DNA of 28,771 nt. It comes from JBFHER01 sp041584055 (GTDB taxonomy: Bacteria > Bacteroidota > Bacteroidia > Bacteroidales > UBA5342). The notes below the pieces were generated by a model, which saw only the letters and a list, made by a program, of their open reading frames with translations, searched no databases and was not told the DNA's origin. The stretch is taken from the NCBI GenBank assembly GCA_041584055.1, contig JBFHER010000014.1, forward strand, positions 1-28,771, in the 5' to 3' direction. Below are positions 1 to 6,956 of the stretch, one piece after another. Within the stretch, counting starts at the first letter, position 1; each line of letters begins with the position of its first letter. A program made the position numbers and the translations under genes.

Positions 1-1199
1 GCAAAAAATGGCAATCCCACCCAATCCGGGTTACGCCCCTGAACAAATTTCAGCACATATTGCTGACCCCCATTGGCTTCTACGATGCCCTCCATTTGCA
101 CCTTCCCGGGAGATGCAGACATGATTGGCCCCCTCACTGTGCGGGCGAGACCACTCACCTTTTTATACGCCTCATTAAATATCGTGAATGCATTCTCCAG
201 CGTGATGCTAAAATACTGATGTGCGCCTGTATCTCTGGCCATAAACATATAATACGGCACCATCCCAAGACGAACCTGCGTGCTCCACATTTCTTCCCAA
301 ATGGAAGGATCATCATTCACATGTTTCACTAAGGGAGACTGGGTGCGAATTATAGCACCTGTTTCCTGAATGAGTGTAATGGCTTTTTTAACCACATCCT
401 TACTCAGCTCAACAGGATGTGTAAAATGGGCCATAAAAGACAAGTTAAGGCCTGACTTTACAATCTTTGTGAATACCTTTAACATATCTTCGGCATCCGG
501 ATCTGTAACAAACCGGTAAGGCCAGTATGCAAGTGATTTAGAACCAATTCTGATGGTCTTGAGATGGGTGATATTCGCATCAAGCACTTTGTCGATGAGT
601 TGTGAGAAGCTTCGTGCACTCATCACCATAGGATCCCCTCCGGTGATAAGCAGATCTGTTACTTCCGGATGGTGTTTTAGGTATCGAATCAAACCATCAT
701 ACTCCTTTGAGGTAAATGCCATTTCCTTGTCTTTGATAAACTGCGCCCATCTAAAACAAAATGTGCAGTATGCATGACAGGTTTGTCCCTTTTTTGGAAA
801 GAACAACACAGTCTCTTTGTACTTATGCTGGATTCCCTGCAGACGTTCTCCATCCAAAACAGGCACTGAACCGGATTGATTTCCGGGCTGAGGGTTCAAG
901 CCCTTCCGAATCTTATAAATCAGTTCTTTGACCTGGGCATGCGGTGCTTTTTTTAAAATCAAAGCTTTCAGACTTTGGTACGCCGCGTCTCCAATCATCC
1001 CCCGGTGATGGAAATTTAATGCAAACATAGGATCACTGGAAAGGTTATTCCAATCAATTAATTGATCCAGCACGTAATTATTGGTTCGGAAAGGCAAAAC
1101 ACGCCCCACGATTTTTATATCCTCCCTTCTGGCAGGGCTGAGTTGTGCCCACAAGGGATGGCTTGTAATATTTTTTAATGTGTAAACTTTATACTCCAA
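1..1199 (-). CDS. KamA-family radical SAM protein (lysine 2,3-aminomutase-like), 3' end outside window
   Basis: Partial gene: the N-terminus is present and the C-terminus lies beyond the left edge; 399 complete codons are visible. The reading frame opens after a TAG with a TTG start (MEYKVYTLKN), and no in-frame ATG occurs until about residue 58. The radical SAM cluster motif CxxxCxxC is C141-H-A-Y-C145-T-F-C148, followed by FRW. The KamA signature TGGDPM follows about 40 residues later, and the visible part ends in FVQGRNPDW, a typical KamA-family stretch. The family uses SAM, a 4Fe-4S cluster and PLP to move an amino group between C2 and C3 of lysine or related amino acids. The PLP-lysine region reads SASPGKV where clostridial KamA has a glycine-rich GGGGK, so the substrate may not be lysine. 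It lies 131 bp downstream of the methyltransferase gene with a weak hairpin between, so co-transcription is uncertain. The family is secure; the substrate is not. Confidence 0.85.
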   Translation of the reverse strand, partial: MEYKVYTLKNITSHPLWAQLSPARREDIKIVGRVLPFRTNNYVLDQLIDWNNLSSDPMFALNFHHRGMIGDAAYQSLKALILKKAPHAQVKELIYKIRKGLNPQPGNQSGSVPVLDGERLQGIQHKYKETVLFFPKKGQTCHAYCTFCFRWAQFIKDKEMAFTSKEYDGLIRYLKHHPEVTDLLITGGDPMVMSARSFSQLIDKVLDANITHLKTIRIGSKSLAYWPYRFVTDPDAEDMLKVFTKIVKSGLNLSFMAHFTHPVELSKDVVKKAITLIQETGAIIRTQSPLVKHVNDDPSIWEEMWSTQVRLGMVPYYMFMARDTGAHQYFSITLENAFTIFNEAYKKVSGLARTVRGPIMSASPGKVQMEGIVEANGGQQYVLKFVQGRNPDWVGLPFF

Positions 1200-1272
1200 A
1201 ACATTCTAATTGATTGACGGATATGTAATCTTCCGAATCATCCAATATGGTCATAATAATTACGAAATAAAA

Positions 1273-1287
1273 AGGAAATTGTTTCCT
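1273..1287 (-). terminator. Weak candidate terminator after the RNA methyltransferase gene
   Basis: A 6-bp inverted repeat (AGGAAA, 3-nt loop, TTTCCT) is followed on the minus strand by a T5 tract then ATTT. It lies 43 bp past the methyltransferase stop codon. The stem has only two G-C pairs, so termination would be inefficient at best. Confidence 0.3.
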
Positions 1288-1330
1288 GCACCATTTTTCT
1301 GTTTATACATCAAAAAAAAGCAAAAACACC

Positions 1331-1867
1331 TTATTGCAAGCCCTTTAACTGTCTGTAAAACTCCCAGATAAGCATGCCCCCGGTAACAGACACATTAAGC
1401 GAATGTTTAGTGCCGAATTGCGGGATTTCGATACATGCATCACACATATCAACCACAGCTTGTTGCACACCCTTTACTTCATGACCAAGCACAATTGCAT
1501 ACTTGTCTTTACTTTTTAAAACAAGTTCATCCAGCATCACACTGCCTTTCACCTGTTCGATTGCAAACACGGTATAACCATCCTCACGGAGCAACTTCAC
1601 AGCGTCGGAGGTGTGCTCAACATATTCCCAGTCCACGGCGTCCTCCGCGCCAAGTGCCGTTTTGTGAATTTCATTATTTGGAGGTGTAGACGTGATGCCA
1701 CACAACACTATTTTCTCGACCAGAAAGGCATCACTGGTACGAAAAACGGAGCCCACATTATTGAGGCTCCGTACATTATCTAAAACCACAACCAGAGGTA
1801 ATTTGGGAGCATCCTTAAATGCATGAACACTCTTCCTCTCCAGCTCGGTTATTTTTCGTTTTTGCAT
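1331..1867 (-). CDS. SpoU/TrmH-family RNA 2'-O-methyltransferase (SPOUT)
   Basis: 178 residues starting at ATG. The three SPOUT motifs are in order. Motif 1 is LDNVRSLNNVGSVFRTSDAF near residues 29-48, with the Asn, Gly and Arg typical of SpoU. Motif 2 is IVLGHEVKGV near residues 125-134. Motif 3 is IEIPQFGTKHSLNVSVTGG near residues 147-165. These fold into the trefoil knot that binds SAM. The family methylates 2'-OH groups in tRNA or rRNA. The short length and lack of an N-terminal substrate-binding extension resemble the small TrmH/TrmL-like members, but the target nucleotide cannot be read from sequence. It starts 72 bp after korB on the same strand and may be read through from korAB. Confidence 0.9.
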   Translation of the reverse strand: MQKRKITELERKSVHAFKDAPKLPLVVVLDNVRSLNNVGSVFRTSDAFLVEKIVLCGITSTPPNNEIHKTALGAEDAVDWEYVEHTSDAVKLLREDGYTVFAIEQVKGSVMLDELVLKSKDKYAIVLGHEVKGVQQAVVDMCDACIEIPQFGTKHSLNVSVTGGMLIWEFYRQLKGLQ

Positions 1868-1939
1868 AAAACAAACTTTTCACTTTCAAGCAGGCTGCAT
1901 TAATTCCATTATCACGTGCCCACTTAACATCTGCCTGGG

Positions 1940-2959
1940 TTATTCTACTTCCCAAACACTACCGGAACGTGCCAGTTCTTCAAAGTTTGAAACCTTTGAA
2001 ACGGCTTTTACATCCTTTATCTGTTGTATAAGATTATCGTTGTAGGTTGACACTTTCGCTGAACGAATTACGCCAAGAGCAACGGGAAATGCAGGATATT
2101 CCATGTTTGCAAGTGCATTATGCAGGATTGGATCCCTGTCTAATGCATCATGGACCAGGATATCGTTTTCCGTTACGCCATCTTTTCCGATTTCAACAAC
2201 CTTCAGTTTCATGCCATCCAATGCCAGTCCTTTTTCATTGTTATGACCAAACAACATGGGTTTACCATGCTCAAGTAGAATTGTCCTGTCGGCACGGTGC
2301 GCCTTATCGGTGATTGCCGCATGTGTATCATCATTAAAGATGACACAGTTCTGGAGCACTTCAACAACAGACGTCCCCTTAAACGCATGTGCCGCAACAA
2401 GTACATCGTGAGACAATGACAAATCAGTATCTATTGAACGTGCAAAAAAGGCACCTCTTGCGCCCAATGCCAGTTCCCCCGGACGGAACGGATGCTCGAT
2501 TGTTCCAAACGGAGATGATTTAGAAATAAATCCCTTTTTTGATGTTGGAGAATACTGTCCCTTAGTAAGGCCATAAATTTGATTATTGAACAAAATAATG
2601 TTGATGTCAATATTCCTTCTTACAGCATGAATAAAGTGATTTCCTCCAATCGCAAGCGCATCACCATCACCGGAAATCTGCCAGACACTTAAATCAGGAT
2701 TGGCCACTTTAACACCGGAAGCAATGGCAGCAGCACGTCCATGAATTGTATGAAAACCATAGGTGTTCATATAATAAGGCAAACGACTGGAACAACCGAT
2801 TCCTGAGATTACAGCAATGTTATCGGGGTCCACCCCAATGGTTGCCATGGCTTTATGAAGCGTATTAAGGATTGCATGATCCCCACATCCGGGACACCAT
2901 CTTACATTCTGGTCACTCTTATAATCCTTAAAGTTGAATGTTACATTTGATAAATCCAT
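1940..2959 (-). CDS. korB: 2-oxoacid:ferredoxin oxidoreductase, beta subunit (probably 2-oxoglutarate)
   Basis: 339 residues, ATG start 8 bp after the korA stop. This is the TPP- and 4Fe-4S-binding beta subunit. Four cysteines fit cluster ligation: C22 and C25 in WCPGCGDHA, C56 in GIGCSSRLP, and C205 in LQNCVIFND. The TPP/Mg motif is GDGDALAIGGNH (about 98-109), followed about 15 residues later by FNNQIYGLTKGQYSPTS. With KorA it catalyses reversible conversion of 2-oxoglutarate and CoA to succinyl-CoA and CO2 with reduction of ferredoxin, in the cytoplasm. The length fits the KorB family, which lacks the separate ferredoxin-like delta subunit. The alpha/beta pairing and order are those of Bacteroidota KorAB. 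The choice of 2-oxoglutarate over pyruvate or another 2-oxoacid rests on family resemblance. Confidence 0.92.
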   Translation of the reverse strand: MDLSNVTFNFKDYKSDQNVRWCPGCGDHAILNTLHKAMATIGVDPDNIAVISGIGCSSRLPYYMNTYGFHTIHGRAAAIASGVKVANPDLSVWQISGDGDALAIGGNHFIHAVRRNIDINIILFNNQIYGLTKGQYSPTSKKGFISKSSPFGTIEHPFRPGELALGARGAFFARSIDTDLSLSHDVLVAAHAFKGTSVVEVLQNCVIFNDDTHAAITDKAHRADRTILLEHGKPMLFGHNNEKGLALDGMKLKVVEIGKDGVTENDILVHDALDRDPILHNALANMEYPAFPVALGVIRSAKVSTYNDNLIQQIKDVKAVSKVSNFEELARSGSVWEVE

Positions 2960-2967
2960 AATCGCGA

Positions 2968-4812
2968 CTATAAATATTTTTTAATTTCTTTTTTGATATC
3001 TTTCACAGCAAGTGGCAAACCCTCAATCTTGTTAAATTGATTGTAAACAGGCCCTGGAATTTTCATTCGCAGGTATTCAGCAAACTGGCCTTTGTTAATC
3101 TCACACACGATGATTTTCTTATACTTTTTCATTATATCTTTCGTATTCTTTGGCAACGGCATGATATAATTAAAATGTGTGTATGCCACCTTTATTCCTT
3201 CTTCGTGCAACTCTTCAAATGCAGTGGTCAAATGGCCATAGGTTCCACCCCAGCCCACCATCAGCACATCAGATTCCACATCACCCAAAACTTCCTGTTT
3301 TGGAATAAATTCGGCAACCTTCTGCACCTTAGCTTCTCTTAAATCTACCATTTTTTGATGGTTGGCAGGATTGTGAGAAATAACCCCTGTTTTCGCATCT
3401 TTTTCAAGTCCTCCAACACGGTGTCTAAATCCGGGAGTTCCTGGAGCAGCCCAATAACGATTCATTCGCGCAGGATCCCTTTGCATTACGTTCCAGTTAT
3501 CCTTCATTTCAGGTGTAACAACCGGGGGAACAATATCTGCTAACTCACTCATTGCAGGGATTCGCCATGGTTGAGATCCGTTTGCGAGGAAACCATCCGT
3601 TAATAAAATAACGGGTGTCATATGCTCCATGGATAGTTTTGCAGCCATATACGCATAATGGAAACAATCGGATGGCGTACTTGCAGCAATCACAATTGCC
3701 GGACTTTCACCATTTCTACCGTACAAAGCCTGACGCAGGTCGGCCTGTTCGGTTTTAGTGGGCAAGCCGGTTGATGGTCCTCCACGTTGAACATTTACAA
3801 TTACCAGTGGCAACTCTGCCATTACAGCGAGTCCGATTGCTTCAGACTTCAGCGCTAATCCAGGGCCAGAAGTGGTTGTAACCGCCATATCACCAGCGAA
3901 GCTGGCACCGATTGCAGTTGCAATTCCGGCAATTTCATCTTCCGCCTGAAAAACTTTAACACCTAAATCCTTGCGACCTGAAAGTTCCTGAAGAATCTCT
4001 GTTGCCGGGGTAATTGGATAACTCCCCAGAAAAAGTTCTTTACCACTCTTTTCAGAAGCAGCAAGGAATCCATATGCAACGGCAGTATTTCCGTTAATAT
4101 TACGATAAACTCCTTTTTCTTTTTTATTGGGTCCGACCATGTATGATGGGGTCATCGCCTGTATGTTATGACCATAATTAAACCCATCCTCAAGAACCTT
4201 GATATTCGCTTCCGCAATTTGAGGCTTTTTCTTAAATTTCTTTTTCAGGGTTTTCTCAACATATTTCAATGGTTGATTAAAAAGCCATGAAACAAGTCCT
4301 AAAGCGTACATATTCTTACTACGAAGCACGGTTTTATGATCAAACCCAAACTCCTTCAGACTTGCCGCGGTCATTGTGGTAATTGGGGCTTTAATAATAT
4401 TGAAGTCACCCAACTTATCTTCTATAATGGGATCTCCAGTTTCGTATCCCGCTTTTATGAGGTTTTTTTCTGTAAATGCATCCACGTCGAGGATGATGGT
4501 TCCACCCGGCTTGAGATACTCTTTGTTTGCTTTCAGAGCTGCAGGGTTCATTGCGATCAACACATCAGCAACATCTCCCGGTGTATAGACAATCTTTTTA
4601 CCAAGATGCACCTGAAAACCACTTACCCCACCAATTGTGCCTCTTGGCGCCCTAATATCTGCCGGATAATCCGGAAATGTTGAGATTTCATTCCCTAATT
4701 GTGCAGATGATTCCGAAAACAATGTTCCGGTAAGTTGCATGCCATCTCCCGAGTCTCCGGAAAAACGAACAACCACATCATCTAATTCTATCGCGTTTGA
4801 GCTTTTAGACAT
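2968..4812 (-). CDS. korA: 2-oxoacid:ferredoxin oxidoreductase, fused gamma-alpha subunit (probably 2-oxoglutarate)
   Basis: 614 residues from ATG. Residues about 10-200 are the gamma domain, with GDSGDGMQ at 19-26 and FPDYPADIRAPRG shortly after. The rest is the alpha subunit: a pyrimidine-binding domain with GSYPITPATEI and AEDEIAGIATAIGA, then TTTSGPGLALKSEAIGLA, NVQRGGPSTGLPT, and a C-terminal transketolase-like domain. The gamma-alpha fusion is the normal arrangement for KorA in Bacteroidota. KorA binds CoA and the substrate side of TPP, and electrons leave through KorB. It is first in the korA-korB pair and transcribed away from the ClC gene. I found no convincing TAnnTTTG promoter in front of it; TTAACTTGC on the minus strand at 4871-4879 is a poor match. 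Confidence 0.92.
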   Translation of the reverse strand: MSKSSNAIELDDVVVRFSGDSGDGMQLTGTLFSESSAQLGNEISTFPDYPADIRAPRGTIGGVSGFQVHLGKKIVYTPGDVADVLIAMNPAALKANKEYLKPGGTIILDVDAFTEKNLIKAGYETGDPIIEDKLGDFNIIKAPITTMTAASLKEFGFDHKTVLRSKNMYALGLVSWLFNQPLKYVEKTLKKKFKKKPQIAEANIKVLEDGFNYGHNIQAMTPSYMVGPNKKEKGVYRNINGNTAVAYGFLAASEKSGKELFLGSYPITPATEILQELSGRKDLGVKVFQAEDEIAGIATAIGASFAGDMAVTTTSGPGLALKSEAIGLAVMAELPLVIVNVQRGGPSTGLPTKTEQADLRQALYGRNGESPAIVIAASTPSDCFHYAYMAAKLSMEHMTPVILLTDGFLANGSQPWRIPAMSELADIVPPVVTPEMKDNWNVMQRDPARMNRYWAAPGTPGFRHRVGGLEKDAKTGVISHNPANHQKMVDLREAKVQKVAEFIPKQEVLGDVESDVLMVGWGGTYGHLTTAFEELHEEGIKVAYTHFNYIMPLPKNTKDIMKKYKKIIVCEINKGQFAEYLRMKIPGPVYNQFNKIEGLPLAVKDIKKEIKKYL

Positions 4813-4987
4813 AATTTTCTGTTTTCTATTACTAAATATTTTGGATTTTTTACCCCTTTGAAAAACCGACGCAAGTTAATGATTTTTTACGAATTTGTGG
4901 CGCAGACTATTAATTTGAAAGTCTTTTCTTCTATTTTAAACTGAATTTAAATATGTACCCTATAAGATTTGTTGCATTTATTAAAAG

Positions 4988-5040
4988 CGCTTTTTTAAAA
5001 TTTTCGGATGAAAGTTTCAATTCGCTTTTTTAAAAATTCG
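4988..5040 (+). repeat. Pair of 18-19 bp direct repeats
   Basis: Copies at 4988-5006 and 5023-5040 differ only by one base in the T/A run and one indel. The intervening 16 bases are unrelated. Two copies on the same strand at a 35-bp period would fit cooperative binding of a dimeric regulator, but function is inferred from position only. Confidence 0.5.
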
Positions 5041-5072
5041 ATAAAATCCTAATTTATTGATGATTCTCAATT

Positions 5073-5101
5073 TTGAATTCACAAATTGATTCGTATTTTT
5101 A
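5073..5101 (+). promoter_or_regulatory. Candidate promoter for the ClC gene
   Basis: TTG at 5073-5075, an 18-bp spacer and TATTTTTA at 5094-5101 match the Bacteroidota consensus TTG-N19-TAnnTTTG except for the final G. The predicted transcript would begin only a few bases before the ATG at 5109. If real, it rules out the upstream in-frame TTG at 5073 as a start codon. Confidence 0.35.
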
Positions 5102-5108
5102 CCATTCT

Positions 5109-6902
5109 ATGGCTAAAAAAGCACGTAAAAAGAAATCCCGCAGGCAACGCATCAGCAGGAAAATATTCGCCTGGCGAATCCGGCATATCAATGACCGTCA
5201 GTTCATGGCCATCCTTGGGGTGCTGGTTGGGATTTTCACCGGCCTCGCCGCTGTTGTCATTAAACGCTCAGTACACTTTATCAGTTCGTACCTACATCAT
5301 TCGGCCTACCATCATTATTTGTATTTTATTCTGCCATTTATAGGAATCAGCATCGCTGTTCTGTTTATCAAATACATCATCAGACGACCGGTACGTCACG
5401 GGGTTCCTAACGTCCTTTATGCAAAGGGAAAAGCAAAGGGCATGATGCGATCACACAACATGTATTCATCCATCATCACAAGTGCACTCACCGTTGGTTT
5501 TGGGGGTTCCGTTGGACTTGAAGGTCCTACTGTATCCACGGGCGCTGCCATTGGATCCAATCTGGGGAAGTTTTTGCATTTGCGCTATCGTCAGATTATA
5601 CTATTGCTTGGTTGTGCTTCAGCAGGAGCCATGGCGGCAATCTTCAAAGCCCCGATTGCGGCAATTGTATTTGCATTGGAGGTAATCATGCTGGATCTCA
5701 CCATGTCATCACTGGTGCCTTTATTGCTCGCATCTGTAACTGCTGTTGTGGTTTCTTATGCAATGCTTGGTCAGGATGTGCTGTACCCGTTTTTTGTTGA
5801 AGAAGGATTTATCCTTAATGACCTGGGGTACTACATTTTATTGGGAATTCTTGCTGGCTTGATGTCGCTCTATTTTAAACGCGTTTATATATTCATTGAG
5901 AAGCAGTTCAGAAAAATCGGGAATACCTATTTAAAACTCATCTGGGGTGGCTTGTTACTTGGTGCCTTGCTGGTGGCATTTCCCTCTCTTTATGGTGAAG
6001 GTTATGAAGTGATCAATGCCTGTTTGAGCGGCGATGTGGAACACCTGTTTGCAAATCCCTTGTTTAAAGTTTTTAGTGGCAACATTTATCCAACCATTGG
6101 CCTTTTGTTGCTGGTTGCTTTTTTGAAAGTAATTGCGGCCTCACTCACCTTTGGTGCCGGAGGCGTTGGCGGAATTTTCGCTCCGACACTCTTTATGGGT
6201 GTGAACACCGGACTGGCATTCGGGTTGTTTGTGAATACCTTCAGCGCACATAGCATAAACATTCACAACTTCGCCCTTATTGGAATGAGTGGTTTAATTG
6301 CCGGGGTTTTACATGCACCTTTAACAGGCGTTTTTCTGATTGCAGAATTGTCGGGAGGCTATGAATTATTTGTACCCCTGATGATCACAGCCACCATTTC
6401 TTATTTCACCATACGCCTATTTGAGAAACACTCCGTTTATACTTACCAGCTGGCCAGTCGCAAGGAGCTCATCACACACCATAAAGACAATGCAATCATT
6501 TCAATGATGGAAGTCTCTAAATTGATTGAAACAGATTTTAAAACGGTGTCGCCAAAAGGCAATCTTGGAGACCTTGTAAAAGTAATTGAGAAGGCACACC
6601 GGAATCTTTTCCCTGTGGTGGACGAAAAGGGAGACCTCAAAGGCATGGTCAAATTGGATGATGTAAGACACTTCATGTTTAAACCGGAAAAATACGATAA
6701 AATTAAAGTAGCTGACATCATGTATATGCCCAAATACTTTATTAGCCCGGATGACAGCATGGAAGATCTGGTAGAAAAGTTTACCACTTCAGGACGGTTC
6801 AACATCTGTGTATTAGACCATGGGAAATACCTTGGATTTATCTCACGTGCAAAGGCGTTCACCGCATACAGGAACAGAATGAGACGTGCGTCGGAAGATT
6901 GA
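5109..6902 (+). CDS. ClC-family chloride channel/transporter with C-terminal CBS pair
   Basis: 597 residues from ATG 5109 (MAKKARKKKSRR, a basic cytoplasmic tail). An in-frame TTG 36 bp upstream is possible but overlaps the likely promoter. Multiple membrane helices span residues about 33-440. Anion-site signatures are RHGVP (96-100, equivalent to GSGIP), GSVGLEGP with gating Glu138, and GGIFAPTL (354-361, GxFxP). Two CBS domains occupy about 465-590. Aligned on the APIAAIVFALEV segment, the position of the proton-pathway glutamate of E. coli ClC-ec1 (Glu203) is Val192, next to a retained Glu191. Antiporters usually keep an acidic or protonatable residue there, so this protein may act as a channel or use another proton route. 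CBS domains often bind adenine nucleotides and gate transport. Transcribed alone or with the next gene, which has its own promoter. Confidence 0.93.
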   Translation: MAKKARKKKSRRQRISRKIFAWRIRHINDRQFMAILGVLVGIFTGLAAVVIKRSVHFISSYLHHSAYHHYLYFILPFIGISIAVLFIKYIIRRPVRHGVPNVLYAKGKAKGMMRSHNMYSSIITSALTVGFGGSVGLEGPTVSTGAAIGSNLGKFLHLRYRQIILLLGCASAGAMAAIFKAPIAAIVFALEVIMLDLTMSSLVPLLLASVTAVVVSYAMLGQDVLYPFFVEEGFILNDLGYYILLGILAGLMSLYFKRVYIFIEKQFRKIGNTYLKLIWGGLLLGALLVAFPSLYGEGYEVINACLSGDVEHLFANPLFKVFSGNIYPTIGLLLLVAFLKVIAASLTFGAGGVGGIFAPTLFMGVNTGLAFGLFVNTFSAHSINIHNFALIGMSGLIAGVLHAPLTGVFLIAELSGGYELFVPLMITATISYFTIRLFEKHSVYTYQLASRKELITHHKDNAIISMMEVSKLIETDFKTVSPKGNLGDLVKVIEKAHRNLFPVVDEKGDLKGMVKLDDVRHFMFKPEKYDKIKVADIMYMPKYFISPDDSMEDLVEKFTTSGRFNICVLDHGKYLGFISRAKAFTAYRNRMRRASED

Positions 6903-6910
6903 TGCACAAC

Positions 6911-6940
6911 TTGCAGGGTCAATAAAAATCTATTACTTTG
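6911..6940 (+). promoter_or_regulatory. Promoter of the LTA-synthase-like gene
   Basis: TTG at 6911-6913, a 19-bp spacer, then TTACTTTG at 6933-6940 (consensus TAnnTTTG, one mismatch). The ATG follows 16 bp after the -7 element, giving a leader of about 10 nt, typical of Bacteroidota promoters. It indicates that the gene is transcribed independently of the ClC gene. Confidence 0.6.
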
Positions 6941-6956
6941 CATTTTTCAAAAAACT

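Larger units (their letters stand above)
4813..5108. promoter_or_regulatory. Divergent AT-rich spacer between korA and the ClC gene, with direct repeat and palindrome
   Basis: About 296 bases without a gene, much more AT-rich than the flanking coding regions. It holds a 12-bp perfect palindrome AAAAGCGCTTTT (4983-4994) and two near-identical direct repeats, CGCTTTTTTAAAATTTTCG (4988-5006) and CGCTTTTTTAAAAATTCG (5023-5040), whose starts are 35 bp apart. The placement upstream of both divergent genes fits an operator, but no known regulator site was recognised. Confidence 0.4.

Noticed and set aside
5073..5075. TTG as start codon of the ClC protein
   Set aside because: It coincides with the -33 element of a plausible promoter, and ATG 5109 begins a typical basic N-terminal tail.
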